From an uncultured cyanobacterium (lineage in GTDB: Bacteria; Cyanobacteriota; Vampirovibrionia; Gastranaerophilales; Gastranaerophilaceae), in NCBI GenBank assembly GCA_945487905.1, contig CALYTW010000004.1:1-42971 (forward strand): 42,971 nt of DNA. Direction: 5' to 3'. Numbering within the stretch: the stretch's first letter is position 1; each line of letters begins with the position of its first letter. Positions 25,951-36,600 of this stretch are shown here, in pieces. The notes beneath the pieces were generated by a model. It saw only the letters and a list, made by a program, of their open reading frames with translations, searched no databases and had not been told where the DNA came from. The translations under genes and the position numbers were made by a program.

Positions 25951-25987
25951 TCATTGTTTCTCCTAATTTATTAAACCTTGATTATAC

Positions 25988-27079
25988 CTATAAATCAAGT
26001 TTATTATTTAATTTATCGGTTAATTTCCAGTAATCTTTGCATACTGTGGATGTTTCGGATTTGTCCACAATGTCAATAAATACTTTTTCATTGTGCGTTT
26101 TGTTATTTAAAAGCTTTGCAGTGTCTATTCTCGCAGGTGTAACCAAACCTGTTTGTGTAAAATATTCCGAACTTTTTACACCGGATAAATATTGAACAAA
26201 TTTTACGGAAGCATCTTTGTGCTTTGTGTTTTTTGAAATTGCCCAGCCTGACATATCAACTTCCTGCGGACTTTCACCATACGGAAAATTCATTACCGCC
26301 CAATTAAAATCAGCTTTTTCGGAAATTTTCGGGTACATCCACCTTCCTGACAGGTATAATACAATCTTTCCCTGCAAAAACATTTGCACAGAAGTGGAAC
26401 TTCCAACTTCACTTTTCATAGGAGCGTAGTGATACTTGTTTTTTAAATCTTTATAGAACGAAATTCCCTTTTTACTTTTTTCGGAATCTATTATAAGGTT
26501 TGATGACCCGTCAATAATTCCTCCGCCAAAATAAGAAAGATACGGTTTCAACCAATAAACAGTATCTTCATAACTCAAACAAAAAGCCTTCTTATCCACT
26601 ATATTTTTACAAATATTTAATAAATCATTCAATGTCCAATTTTGGTCAGGAAGATTAGTTTTATCAAGGTTTATATAAAATACAAGACTCGATACATCTC
26701 TCGGAACAGCATATATTTTACCGTTTACACTCATGCCCTGAATCGTTTGGGGATAGAAATCACTGCTGTTAACTTTATTGCTCAAATCCTCTAGGTATTT
26801 GGAATACGCAGGCAGATAAAGATTATTTATAAATAGAACATCCGGCGGAGTATTTGAAGCGAACAACAAGTGCATTTTCTGAAAATAATTTTGCGGAACA
26901 TGCATAAAATTTACTCTTATTTTCGGATTTTCAGCTTCAAAATCGTTTATAATCTGTTTTAATACTTTGACTTCAGTTGCAGAACCCCATGAAGCAAATG
27001 TTATTTCTTCTCTTAAATCTTTACTGCACCCGCAGAAGAATAACGGCAATAATAGTATCAAAAAAAGTTTTTTTAGCAT
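25988..27079 (-). CDS. ABC sugar-binding lipoprotein
   Basis: This is an extracytoplasmic solute-binding protein of the MalE/UgpB class. The lipoprotein signal is MLKKLFLILLLPLFFCGC, with a lipobox ending at C18. The mature part shows ITFASWGSATEVKVLKQII, FEAENPKIRVNFMHVP, PPDVLFINN and later YLSGRWMYP, VDMSGWAIS and FVQYLSG, all typical of sugar-binding proteins. The length of 363 residues is slightly short but complete. Its ATG overlaps the end of the FimV-like gene by 7 bases, so expression is linked to it. The permease of the same system lies downstream. Confidence 0.88.
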   Translation of the reverse strand: MLKKLFLILLLPLFFCGCSKDLREEITFASWGSATEVKVLKQIINDFEAENPKIRVNFMHVPQNYFQKMHLLFASNTPPDVLFINNLYLPAYSKYLEDLSNKVNSSDFYPQTIQGMSVNGKIYAVPRDVSSLVFYINLDKTNLPDQNWTLNDLLNICKNIVDKKAFCLSYEDTVYWLKPYLSYFGGGIIDGSSNLIIDSEKSKKGISFYKDLKNKYHYAPMKSEVGSSTSVQMFLQGKIVLYLSGRWMYPKISEKADFNWAVMNFPYGESPQEVDMSGWAISKNTKHKDASVKFVQYLSGVKSSEYFTQTGLVTPARIDTAKLLNNKTHNEKVFIDIVDKSETSTVCKDYWKLTDKLNNKLDL

Positions 27080-29694
27080 AAATCCATCACATAATTAAGC
27101 TTGCCGTCTTTTAAATCAGCAACAAGTTTATTAGCTCCGACTCGAATTAGATACCTCAGTGTTCCATCCGCAAGAGTTTCGTGTATTCTTGCTTGAATTT
27201 TTTCACTTTTAACAGTGTCATATTCTTTTAAAACAGTTGTTTCATCTCCCTTATAAGCAAGAACGACATATCCTTTTTCTGATTTTGCCAGATAACATCC
27301 GATGCCGTTGGAGATTTCAACCAAATTCAAAACATTAAATGTGTTGTTATTTATAACAACTTTGGAAGTTTTTTTCTCTTGTACGGGTTTTTTAACCGGC
27401 TGAGAAGTTATTTTTGTTTCAGGCTTCGTATCATTGTTTAACAATCGTTGAATTTCTATGGTTTGTTTCGTTTCACGCTGCCTGCCGGCTTGTTGTCTTG
27501 CTGAGGCAGCAGTCTTTTTCTGCACATCTTCCGAATGAACTTCTTTTTTCTGTTCCGGTTCAAGTTTTTTTATCGGATTTTTTTCTGCAAGAGGTTCTGT
27601 ATTATCAAGTGTTTTTGTTTCCGCTTTTTCTTTATTTTGCGTAGTTTCTTGATTTATAGCATCCAAATCATAAAATTCCTGATTATAAATCGCCTCAAAG
27701 TCATCGTAACTTGTTTCTACCGGTTCATCAAAGTCTTCTTCATTATTTATAATTTCAAAATTTCTCGTGCCGTCGTCAAAAGGTTTGAACTGTACATTCG
27801 CAATACTGTTAAGCAAAAAATTCTCATCAGCTACAAATACCTCCGGCTCCGAATCTTCGTATTTGTCGGGATTTTCCATAACATCTTTCAAATCCGGCAG
27901 TCCTGAAATAGTAATTTTTTCTACGGAATCAAAATATGAACTGTCAACAACCTGAACCTTTTCTGAAGGCTTCGATTGATATGCACTGCTGTTATTGACT
28001 TCTTTTGCCAAATCAGGTAAATCAATATCTAATTTAAGTGTACTGACTTCATATCCCTCACTAAAATATACTGTTTCCGGTTTTGCATCGAATTCAATCG
28101 GTTTATTACCCTGTTGTTTTAATTCTTCCGCAAGGTTAGGAAGCATATCTTTTACATTTAAAGTTATTAATTCAACAGGCTTAATCTTTCTCGGTTTCGG
28201 CTGTAAAAGTGCTTGCTCCATTGCCTGAGTTTTTTGCGAGTTAGTTTTTAAATTTGTTACAAAATCAGAATCAAGTTCAACAGACATAATTTTTTTAAGA
28301 GCGATTATATCTTCTGCCGAAAAGCTTATATTTTGTTTAATTGCAAAGTCTGTAACAATATTGACCAAAGTAGAATCTTTTTGCGGTTTCTGCGATGCTA
28401 TAGGGTTGGAAACAGCATATTTTGAAAGGTTATTCATAACCTCACTGCTTATCTCAGATTGCAATAACTCATTAAAGCAGAGAATATCTTCTTCGGTAAA
28501 TTTCAATTCATTGTCTTGCAAAACCTGCTCGTAAACATCTTTATCATAAGTAAAGATTTCTTCGTCGGATTTTTCCTCATTTTCTCCTTGAAATTCATCA
28601 TCAAAAGAAAATCCGCTCAAAAAATCGTCAAGTGCATCGTTTTCTTCTTCTTCGGAAACAGTTTCAGGTGCTTTTGTCTGTTCCTTAAATAATGCATCCA
28701 AGTCCACAATATTAAGTTCTTCTTGAGATTCTTCTTCCTGAGCCTGAACAGGAGGTTTTAAAGGAATATAAGCAGTCTTTGAATAGGCAGAATCAAGCTT
28801 GTTTATTGTTCTGCTAATTTTTTTATTATCTTTTTGCGATTTTGAATTATTCTTTTTGTCTTCTTTTTCGACATCAATTTCCAATTTTTCGCCCAACACA
28901 TTACGTAATTTATCCTGAGCTTTAATATAAAAATAGGTACTCGTCATGATAATCAAAACAATCCATAATCCGAGTATATATTTTTGATTATTGTTGTTTT
29001 CGTCGCTTGTTTGGGTTTGAATATCCTCAACCGGCAGAGGTTGTTGATTGATATCGGTTTGGCTAGGAATCTCCAAGTTCACATTCTGATTGTGACTGTC
29101 GGTTTTTTCATCACGATAACTGCTTCTTTCTTGTGGTTTGGCTTCTGTTCTATATTTATTTTTTTGCTGATATGAAATATTAGAATCCCTTTGAGCATTT
29201 TGCCGGTTCATTTCACGTTGTCTTGATTCAAAATCTGCATAATCTTCTGCTTCATTACTATGTTCATCTTGTCTTGCTTCTGTACGATTTTCTTTTTTTT
29301 CAGGAATATAAAGCATACTTGTTGCATTCAGGCTAACATTGTCTGCTGTTTTTATTGTTATTCTTGTATATCCTTTGCTTCCGTTTGCATACGGCATTTT
29401 TTTTACGGTTACCGATTCAATATTTCCATCAGCCTCTGAAAGATCAGGCGAAGGTGCATTACTGTCTACTTCAGGAAGCATTATTACATAAGTATTTGCA
29501 TCTCTTTTAACAGGATTAATCGTGCCTTCATAAAGTCTTTTGGTACTCAATACCATGCTTATTTTATTTGCCCCTGAAGCTTTAAACGTCATATCCATCA
29601 GGCAGTTTTTATAATTTTCCGATGCAAAAGAACCAGTTACCGTAATAACTGATGCCAGTACTAGAACAATAGACCTCTTCTTAAAATCCTTCAT
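27073..29694 (-). CDS. Large single-pass protein with FimV-like architecture
   Basis: The 873-residue protein has an N-terminal signal peptide (cleavage near FAS, residue 25), then a periplasmic beta-rich domain of about 100 residues resembling an AMIN domain (SMVLSTKRLYEG, ITIKTADN), then a long Gln/Asn/Arg-rich linker. One transmembrane helix follows near 238-257, then a very acidic cytoplasmic region of about 500 residues with repeated PDLAEEL- or LPDLAKEV-like segments, and a compact C-terminal domain of about 90 residues (VINNNTFNVLNLVEISNGIG onward). FimV and TspA proteins, which organise type IV pili and polar signalling, share this plan, but I see no sequence proof of homology. It heads the transporter operon. 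Confidence 0.55.
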   Translation of the reverse strand: MKDFKKRSIVLVLASVITVTGSFASENYKNCLMDMTFKASGANKISMVLSTKRLYEGTINPVKRDANTYVIMLPEVDSNAPSPDLSEADGNIESVTVKKMPYANGSKGYTRITIKTADNVSLNATSMLYIPEKKENRTEARQDEHSNEAEDYADFESRQREMNRQNAQRDSNISYQQKNKYRTEAKPQERSSYRDEKTDSHNQNVNLEIPSQTDINQQPLPVEDIQTQTSDENNNNQKYILGLWIVLIIMTSTYFYIKAQDKLRNVLGEKLEIDVEKEDKKNNSKSQKDNKKISRTINKLDSAYSKTAYIPLKPPVQAQEEESQEELNIVDLDALFKEQTKAPETVSEEEENDALDDFLSGFSFDDEFQGENEEKSDEEIFTYDKDVYEQVLQDNELKFTEEDILCFNELLQSEISSEVMNNLSKYAVSNPIASQKPQKDSTLVNIVTDFAIKQNISFSAEDIIALKKIMSVELDSDFVTNLKTNSQKTQAMEQALLQPKPRKIKPVELITLNVKDMLPNLAEELKQQGNKPIEFDAKPETVYFSEGYEVSTLKLDIDLPDLAKEVNNSSAYQSKPSEKVQVVDSSYFDSVEKITISGLPDLKDVMENPDKYEDSEPEVFVADENFLLNSIANVQFKPFDDGTRNFEIINNEEDFDEPVETSYDDFEAIYNQEFYDLDAINQETTQNKEKAETKTLDNTEPLAEKNPIKKLEPEQKKEVHSEDVQKKTAASARQQAGRQRETKQTIEIQRLLNNDTKPETKITSQPVKKPVQEKKTSKVVINNNTFNVLNLVEISNGIGCYLAKSEKGYVVLAYKGDETTVLKEYDTVKSEKIQARIHETLADGTLRYLIRVGANKLVADLKDGKLNYVMDLC

Positions 29695-30017
29695 ACTCTG
29701 TATTTTAGCATAATTTTTAAAAATAATATATATCTTTACAAAAAGAGGATGCTGAAAAAGTCGAGGGGCAAATGTAAATCAGATTGTACTTAATACTGAC
29801 CCAAGGTGTGTGAGAGTCAGGCTTTTTCAATTTACTTTCAAGCTTGTAATGATATTCCCAAACCAAAGTATTTACCCCTGTGGGATAACACGTAGCCTTT
29901 TACATTTTCCTTCCAAGTCAGTAGTGATACAAGTCAAAATATTTACCCCCGAAACCGTACCCCAGAGTTTGCAGGAAATACTAGAGTTTTTCCGCAATCT
30001 CTAAACTCATCCAAATA
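29695..30017. other. Gene-free region between two minus-strand operons
   Basis: These 323 bases hold no convincing gene. They should contain the end of the CheW operon transcript and the promoter of the FimV-like gene. TGAAAAAG (29753) and CTTTTTCA (29821) form an 8-base inverted repeat around a long loop. A pair of degenerate repeats lies at 29829-29949. No clear promoter or terminator could be called. Confidence 0.4.
29829..29949. repeat. Two degenerate 45-50 base direct repeats
   Basis: The first unit (about 29831-29878) and second unit (about 29907-29949) share TTT-CTT-CAAG, then GTA-TGATA, then CAAA-TATTTACCCC, with small gaps. Their common end ATTTACCCC also occurs at 5408-5416 and near 40588. 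The divergence suggests an old duplication or a double regulatory site. Confidence 0.35.
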
Positions 30018-31037
30018 TTACACATCAGTTATTACAAGGCGTTTATCGGCAGATATTCTTTCAATATTTAATACTGTGTATAATGATGCTTCGTTAATAA
30101 ATTCACACAGATAATAACTTTCGGAAGCACCTTCCCGTGCAGGTTCTTCAAACTCAAAAATCTCATTAATTTTGTCTACCAGAAGTGCAAGTTGAAGTTC
30201 GTTGCACCTGATAATTATTACAGGCTTTTTCTCATTGATTTCTGATTTATTCTCAGTTAATGAATTGGAAGGAAGCCCCAAAAAAGACTTTAAGTCGACA
30301 ACTGTAATGTAATCACCTCTTAAATTCATTATTCCCATAATGAAATCAGGTACTCCAGGAACATGCATTATGGTTGTGTCATTTAAAATTTCTCTTACAT
30401 ACTCAAGGTATATACAATAAAAATCATTGTTCAGATTTAAGGAAATATACTTATTCTTTATCTGCCCTCCGCTTGAAGCTAAGCGGATTGCAGACTTTTC
30501 ATGCATATCTCTGGCTCTTTTGGCCATAATCCTTTTTGATTCTTCGTCCATAGGCATTAATGCAGGAATGTCCACAGGCAGGATTTTTGCATTATGATTT
30601 TTTAACAAACCTTCTATCGCATAGGTGTTTACAATAAAAATAGTTTCTTTGTCTTTTCTGTACAAAGATTCAATTACCATATTGCTGTCAGCAAAAGGTA
30701 TCTGGTCAACAAGGGATGAGTCAAAAGGTAATATCCCTAATATTTTGTCAGTTATAATACCAAAAATTACCTCATCTGTTTTTACAATAAGCAGTTCATT
30801 ATTAATACTGTACGGAGTCGCTTCTATGTCCAAATAGAACCTGATATCGACAACGCTTATTACAAAGTTGTTGTATTTCAAAAGACCTACAATATTGTTA
30901 GGAAGTTTTGATGGGTAATCAAGAGCCGGAAGCTTCATTATTTCAAGAACATTGTCGGAGTTGACGGCATATTTGTTTTCTCCGATTTTAAAATAAAGAT
31001 GAGTATTCTTCTTTTGCTCGATGTAATTATTGTTCAT
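30018..31037 (-). CDS. Protein with two CheW-like domains
   Basis: CheW adaptors couple chemoreceptors to the CheA kinase. This 339-residue protein carries two such domains. The first (about 10-150) has LYFKIGENKYAVNSDNVLEIM, PNNIVGLLKYNNFVISVVDIR and VKTDEVIFGIITDKILGI. The second (about 195-335) has KYISLNLNNDFYCIYLEYVREIL, VPDFIMGIMNLRGDYITVVDLK and LALLVDKINEI. I chose ATG 31037, where CATGAACAATAA overlaps the end of the upstream regulator gene; the frame is open to 31085 but lacks a ribosome binding site there. It is transcribed with the response regulator-cyclase. Confidence 0.88.
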   Translation of the reverse strand: MNNNYIEQKKNTHLYFKIGENKYAVNSDNVLEIMKLPALDYPSKLPNNIVGLLKYNNFVISVVDIRFYLDIEATPYSINNELLIVKTDEVIFGIITDKILGILPFDSSLVDQIPFADSNMVIESLYRKDKETIFIVNTYAIEGLLKNHNAKILPVDIPALMPMDEESKRIMAKRARDMHEKSAIRLASSGGQIKNKYISLNLNNDFYCIYLEYVREILNDTTIMHVPGVPDFIMGIMNLRGDYITVVDLKSFLGLPSNSLTENKSEINEKKPVIIIRCNELQLALLVDKINEIFEFEEPAREGASESYYLCEFINEASLYTVLNIERISADKRLVITDV

Positions 31038-32481
31038 GTACAACGACCCTGTTCCTGCCGCTTTCTTTAGCTTTATATAGAGCATCGTCTGCTGATTTTA
31101 AGATGTCTGCAGAGGATGTAAAGTCTTGATAATTCATTGTAAGTCCGATACTAACTGTAGCTTTTGACTTAATTCCGTTATATTCAAAGTCATATTCTTC
31201 AACAACACTTCTTAATCTCTGAACAGGTATCACAGCTCCTTCTATATATGTTTCTGGCATTATAATAACCATTTCTTCTCCGCCGTATCTGTACAACAAA
31301 TCAGTCTTCCTGAATGATTGTTTAAGCAAATCCGCAACAGTTTTGAGAACATAATCTCCATACTGATGTCCGTATGTATCATTGACCTTTTTAAAGAAAT
31401 CTATATCCAGTATCGCAAGTGAAAAATCCGCAGGATGACGTTTTGTACGATTATATTCCTGTTCTAAGCTGATTTCAAACTGTCTTCTGTTATAAAGCCC
31501 TGTCAAACCATCAAGAACCGACATAAATTCTTTTTCGTTATATTGATATTTCATCTTAAATATTGCAAGCAGTTCGCTTATCATAATATCAAAAAATCTG
31601 AATGATGAATAATCTACTTCTCGCCTTGTATAGAAACAAATACCGCCTATTAATTTCCTGTCAAAAATAAGAGGAATGATGATCTTAGAGGTAAAATCGG
31701 AAATCTGATAATCCACTTCTTTTCCGAGAAGCATTTTAACAACCTCAAATTTTGAATTTTTGACAGTTTTATGCTCTGCCATACTTTTAAAGAAATCTCT
31801 GCAAATATCGTTCAGCAGTGTTTTTGAGAGGTTTCTCCCGAGGGTGTCAAAATAAAGTATATTTTCCGCAAATTCATCGGGAGATGCAAAATAAATTCCC
31901 GCAACATGATATTCCACAAAAGAACTTAATAAGGAAAATAACTTTTCTACAAGAATTCTTTCATAATTCAAGAAGTCGCTTAGATTTCTGAATTCGTTTG
32001 AAAACGTACTCTTCATAAGCAGGTCGTTAAGAATATTGTTCAACTTAAATTGAGCCGTACTTGCCGATTCAGCTTTAGAAATAAGTGCTGTTTTATATTC
32101 ATCCTTTACAGGATATCTTCTTATGGTTGCATTAATTTGTGCAACAAGCTCTTTTATATCAATCGACTTAGATAAAAAGAGCTGAGCGCCTGATTTTTTG
32201 CCCCAAAAAGCATCGATTTTTTTGTCCATAACCGTTAGCAGAATTACCGGTATTTTTTTTGTTTCATCATCGTTCTTAATCATTCTGCATAGCTGATACC
32301 CGTCTATTGCCGGCATAACTATATCTGAAACAACTATGTCCGGAGCATAAGTGTATATTTTCTTGTATGCTTCAGAACCGCTGATGGCGGTTTCTATCTC
32401 AAAACCGTTTTGTTCAAGCCCGCTCTTTAAAAATTTCAATTCGGTTGCAGAGTCTTCTACCAATAAAATTTTGTATGCCAT
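31027..32481 (-). CDS. Response regulator with diguanylate cyclase (GGDEF) output
   Basis: The protein makes cyclic di-GMP from two GTP under phosphorylation control. An N-terminal receiver domain (about 4-118) has VEDS at 8-11, phosphoacceptor D53 in VVSDIVMP and the conserved Lys in LSKSID. The middle (about 150-310) resembles a GAF-type sensor. The C-terminal GGDEF domain (about 318-482) has DGLTGLYNRR, and the active loop reads GGEEM at 400-404, a conservative variant of GGEEF. RKTD five residues before it is the RxxD inhibitory site for product feedback. It overlaps the double-CheW gene by 11 bases and is divergent from the receptor gene. Confidence 0.92.
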   Translation of the reverse strand: MAYKILLVEDSATELKFLKSGLEQNGFEIETAISGSEAYKKIYTYAPDIVVSDIVMPAIDGYQLCRMIKNDDETKKIPVILLTVMDKKIDAFWGKKSGAQLFLSKSIDIKELVAQINATIRRYPVKDEYKTALISKAESASTAQFKLNNILNDLLMKSTFSNEFRNLSDFLNYERILVEKLFSLLSSFVEYHVAGIYFASPDEFAENILYFDTLGRNLSKTLLNDICRDFFKSMAEHKTVKNSKFEVVKMLLGKEVDYQISDFTSKIIIPLIFDRKLIGGICFYTRREVDYSSFRFFDIMISELLAIFKMKYQYNEKEFMSVLDGLTGLYNRRQFEISLEQEYNRTKRHPADFSLAILDIDFFKKVNDTYGHQYGDYVLKTVADLLKQSFRKTDLLYRYGGEEMVIIMPETYIEGAVIPVQRLRSVVEEYDFEYNGIKSKATVSIGLTMNYQDFTSSADILKSADDALYKAKESGRNRVVVHEQ

Positions 32482-32564
32482 ATAAACAGATATTCCAATT
32501 TTGTCGATTTTAGTATAAAATAATTATATACTAAATGTTAAAAAAAAACTATAGGAGAGAACTC

Positions 32565-33611
32565 GTGCTTGGAAATTTTAATTTTGGATTAAGTCAGAAG
32601 TTTAATATAAAATGCTGGATTGATATAGTTGTATTTACGATTCTGCTCGGTCTTTTTATATCCTTGTTCATAAGATATAACATCAACATGTATGAAGGTA
32701 TTGCATATATCGGAGCATTACTTCTGGTGTTTGTTCCTATGCATGTAATTACTAAAGATTGGATTGTAAAGTCGATAAGAAGTTCCTTATCAAAACACTC
32801 CGAAACTGTGTCCGGAGCTACGGCAGAAATGCTTGAAGTTTTTAATTCCCAAAAATTGATGCTTGACAGGCTTTGTGTAAATACGAAAAACATGTCTGCG
32901 ATGGTTGAAAAACTTAAAACTTTGGCTTCGGAAACGATTAATACTTCAAAAAGCACTGAAAAACAAATTAATCAATCAATTTCATACTCAAAGAAAGAAC
33001 ACGAAGCTGTTACAACAAATGCAGAAAAAATGCTTGTTTTAAGACAAAAAGTTCAAATGATAGCAGAATTAATCCTTGAATTATCCGAACATACACAGCA
33101 GATAGGAAATTCCATAAGTGTAGTTGATGACATAGCGGAACAAACAAACATGCTGGCTCTTAATGCTGCAGTTGAAGCTGCAAGAGCAGGAGAACACGGA
33201 AAAGGTTTTGCTGTTGTCGCAGGAGAAATCAGAAAACTTGCGGATGAATCAAAGCAGGCTATTACCAAGATTTCTTCTTTGACAAGTAATATCCAATATA
33301 CAACTAACTCTACGGTTATGGCTACGGAGGAAGGTTCTAAAGAAATTGAAAGTGTTGTAAAGGACATTGATCAGGTATCCTTGAGTTCCGAAGCATTAAT
33401 GAATCAGATTACAGAAATTTTTGAATCACTTGCAGCACTTAATCAATATGCGGAAAAACAGAGTGATATTATTGAAAAATTAAACATTCTTGATGATGAA
33501 AATATACAGTTCTCGTCAGATTTATCAGCTTTAATGACATCCGGTTCTGAAAAATTAAACAGATTGTACAGTCTGTCCGAAGGCATTAAAAATTCAGTAA
33601 CAGAAGGCTAA
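32565..33611 (+). CDS. Methyl-accepting chemotaxis protein without a sensory domain
   Basis: The 348-residue receptor has two close transmembrane helices (about 19-37 and 45-62) with no periplasmic sensor between them, followed by a long coiled coil. The signalling tip is fully conserved: [22 protein letters not shown] and [16 protein letters not shown] (about 188-228). It binds CheA and CheW but must sense through its membrane part or a partner. I chose GTG 32565 because AGGAGAG lies 5-6 bases upstream; an ATG at 32535 is in frame but places this ribosome binding site inside the gene. TATACT at 32528 may be its -10 box. CheA follows 5 bases later. Confidence 0.88.
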   Translation: MLGNFNFGLSQKFNIKCWIDIVVFTILLGLFISLFIRYNINMYEGIAYIGALLLVFVPMHVITKDWIVKSIRSSLSKHSETVSGATAEMLEVFNSQKLMLDRLCVNTKNMSAMVEKLKTLASETINTSKSTEKQINQSISYSKKEHEAVTTNAEKMLVLRQKVQMIAELILELSEHTQQIGNSISVVDDIAEQTNMLALNAAVEAARAGEHGKGFAVVAGEIRKLADESKQAITKISSLTSNIQYTTNSTVMATEEGSKEIESVVKDIDQVSLSSEALMNQITEIFESLAALNQYAEKQSDIIEKLNILDDENIQFSSDLSALMTSGSEKLNRLYSLSEGIKNSVTEG

Positions 33612-33616
33612 ATTAA

Positions 33617-36600
33617 TTGGATTTTCAGGATAACGAACAATATAATCAGGAGCTTATGAGTATCTTCCAAACAGAAACGGAAGATATTATTGAGCGGATT
33701 TTTGAAAACTTGATAAAACTTGAAAAAAAACCTGATGACAGAGCACTTGTAGCATCGCTTTATAGAGATATACACAGTCTTAAGGGTGCTGTAAGAATGG
33801 TCGGATTTAGTAATTTTCAAGATATTATTCATAGAATAGAAGATATTTTTGATATTGTTAAAGCTGATAATATATTTTTGGATTCCGGTAAGATAGGTGT
33901 CATAACTAAAGCCATAGAGCTTGTTTCGGGTTATATTCATGAATCAGTAAAAAATTCGAGAGAAATTATTGACGAAAATTATACACCTACGATTTCTGCT
34001 TTGGAATATATACGTGATATAGATTTAAAAACTCCTGCAAATTCCGATAATACAATGAATATGACGGCACTTAACTTGCCGGGTTTAGGCAATTTGGCTG
34101 AAATCGCAGGCTTGACTGCACCTACAGAACTTGAAAAAACTCCAAAACCTAAAGAGCCTAAAGTATCGATAATTCAGGAACATCAAGAAGAAATAAATTT
34201 TATTTTCAATCATTGTTTTGAACTTATTGACGGTATTGTTCCTGAGGAAGAATCACAGGAAACGGTAATTATAAAGGAAGAAGTTGAAAAAATATATGAA
34301 TATGTAAAAGACAGCAACTTTTATGAAGTAAAAACCGCATTAGAAGATATTATTGCCAAATTGGACTTTGTGCTTAATGCAACAAATATCTTTACCATAA
34401 GTGAAATTCTTGAAATGAGGGACACACTGAGTTCCGCTGCGGCAAAATTTAATACTTTGTGCATTGACAGTGAATCTTCAGGTTTATCTCTGTTTGATAT
34501 TTCCGAAAAAATTTCTATGCTCCAAAGCAGCAGCGTTTATGCAAAAGAAATAAAAGAAGATATAAACAATTTTAAAACTACTGTAAGTGACAACAGCATT
34601 CTTGAAATTATAAATATGCTGTTGGAAATACTCGATTTTATAACGGACAATTCTGTTCAACTTGAGGAACAGATGGTACAAACACTTAAAAGTGCATTGG
34701 AATATTGTGCATCTCCTAATGAAGGTATAGACGGAGATTTAATAATTCAGCAGTTAGAAATTATGAAACAACTGTTAGAATTAAACTTCAAAAAAGATAC
34801 CGGAATCAGCGAAATCAAGAATCTATCCGCACAGTCATCGCTTACAAGCAGAACCAATACTGAAATCAAAACTCTGCATGTAAACGCTCAAAAGCTTGAC
34901 CTGCTTGTTAATATGCTTGGAGAATTAATTATTACAAAAATCAAGGCGGAAAAAAATCTTGATAAAATTGATATTATCAAAAATTCAAATGAAATTTGCC
35001 AGAAAGATTTGCTTAAGACTTCAAATTATTTGAGATACTATAACCGTAAATACTTGCAAGCACAGGACAGCGAGCAGTACACAACTACATTTGTTAAGCA
35101 GGTATTTACTCTGCTGTCAGATATTACTCAGAATGTTTCAAGAACGATTTATGATTTGAATTCGCTTTATCGTTCATCAAAAGAAGACGATATGAAAATG
35201 CGTTTAATTATTGATGAAATGGAATCAATGGTTAAAAACATAAGAGTTTTGCCAATCTCAACAGTATTTAATTCTTTTACCAGAATGGTAAGAGATATCG
35301 CAATGGAAAAAGGAAAAGATATTGACTTTGAGATTCAGGGTAACGACACCTGTGCAGATAAAAAGATTATTGAAGAAATCAAAACTCCTTTGATTCACAT
35401 TTTGAGAAATGCTATCGATCACGGTATTGAAACCAAAGAAGATAGAATGCTTGCAGGTAAAAGCCCCGTAGGTAAAATTCTTTTGTCCGCAAAACATGAT
35501 GACAACAAAGTTGTTATAGATGTCGTCGATGACGGACAGGGATTTAATCTCGAAAAAATTAAGGAAAGGGCTGTTTCAAGAGGTTTTCTTACTCAGGAAG
35601 ATATTGATTCCATGTCAGATGATGCGATTATGAACATTATATTCTGGCCGGGATTCACCACAGGAGATTCAATTACAAGTATTTCAGGCAGAGGAATAGG
35701 GCTGGATGTCGTAAAGACAAAGATTTCTCAGCTAAACGGAAAGGTTAAAGTTATTTCTGAATACGGAAAAGGAAGCTGTGTACATATTGAAATTCCGGTC
35801 ACTCTTGCAACACTTAGGGTATTTTTGGTTAAAATATCCGAACAGACGTTTGCTATTCCGATACAGATGATTACGACTTTTGTGTTGAAAAAGCAGGATG
35901 AAATTAAAACCAATAATGGTAATCGTTCAATATTATTTAATGATAAAATTCTTCCTTTGTTTTATTTATCGGATTTTCTGGGGTTACCGACAAAAAAAAG
36001 GGGAGAAAAAGAAACAGTACTTATTATTGAAGCAGATGAAAAATCAATCGGTCTTGTTGTAGATAAACTGCTCGGCGATCAGGATATATTACAAAAGAAA
36101 CTTCCTCCGCCTCTTTACAAGGTTAAAAATATATCCGGAATTACGAATCTTGCATCGGGCGAATTATGTTTGATTCTCAATATGCAGGACATATTACACT
36201 ATGATTTTAATAAGAGTATAAACAATGCCTATCCGATAGCATTTTTACAGCAGGACAAGATATTGTCGAAGCGTGTACTTGTTGTAGACGATTCGATGAC
36301 AACGAGAACTATGCTGAAAAATATATTAACCAACATGGGCTGTTCGGTTGAAGTAGCTGTAGATCCGGACGAAGCTTTTACCAAGATGAAAGGAAATCAT
36401 TTTAATTTGATTCTGACTGATTTGGATATGCCTGTAATGGACGGATTCCAGTTTATTGAGATTCTTCAAAATGATGAAAAATATGCTGATATTCCGATAA
36501 TAGTTATGAGTTCAAACTCAAAAGTTAAAGTTTCCAACCAACTTAAAAAATATAATATAGAAGGCTATATACAGAAAGATTCGTTTGAACAGAATTCATT

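Noticed and set aside
27414-28228. Several plus-strand open frames inside the FimV-like gene
   Set aside because: They are shadows of the repetitive acidic coding sequence on the minus strand.
29810-30004. Plus-strand open frame of 64 codons in the gene-free region
   Set aside because: No ribosome binding site, no recognisable protein features, and it runs through the degenerate repeats.
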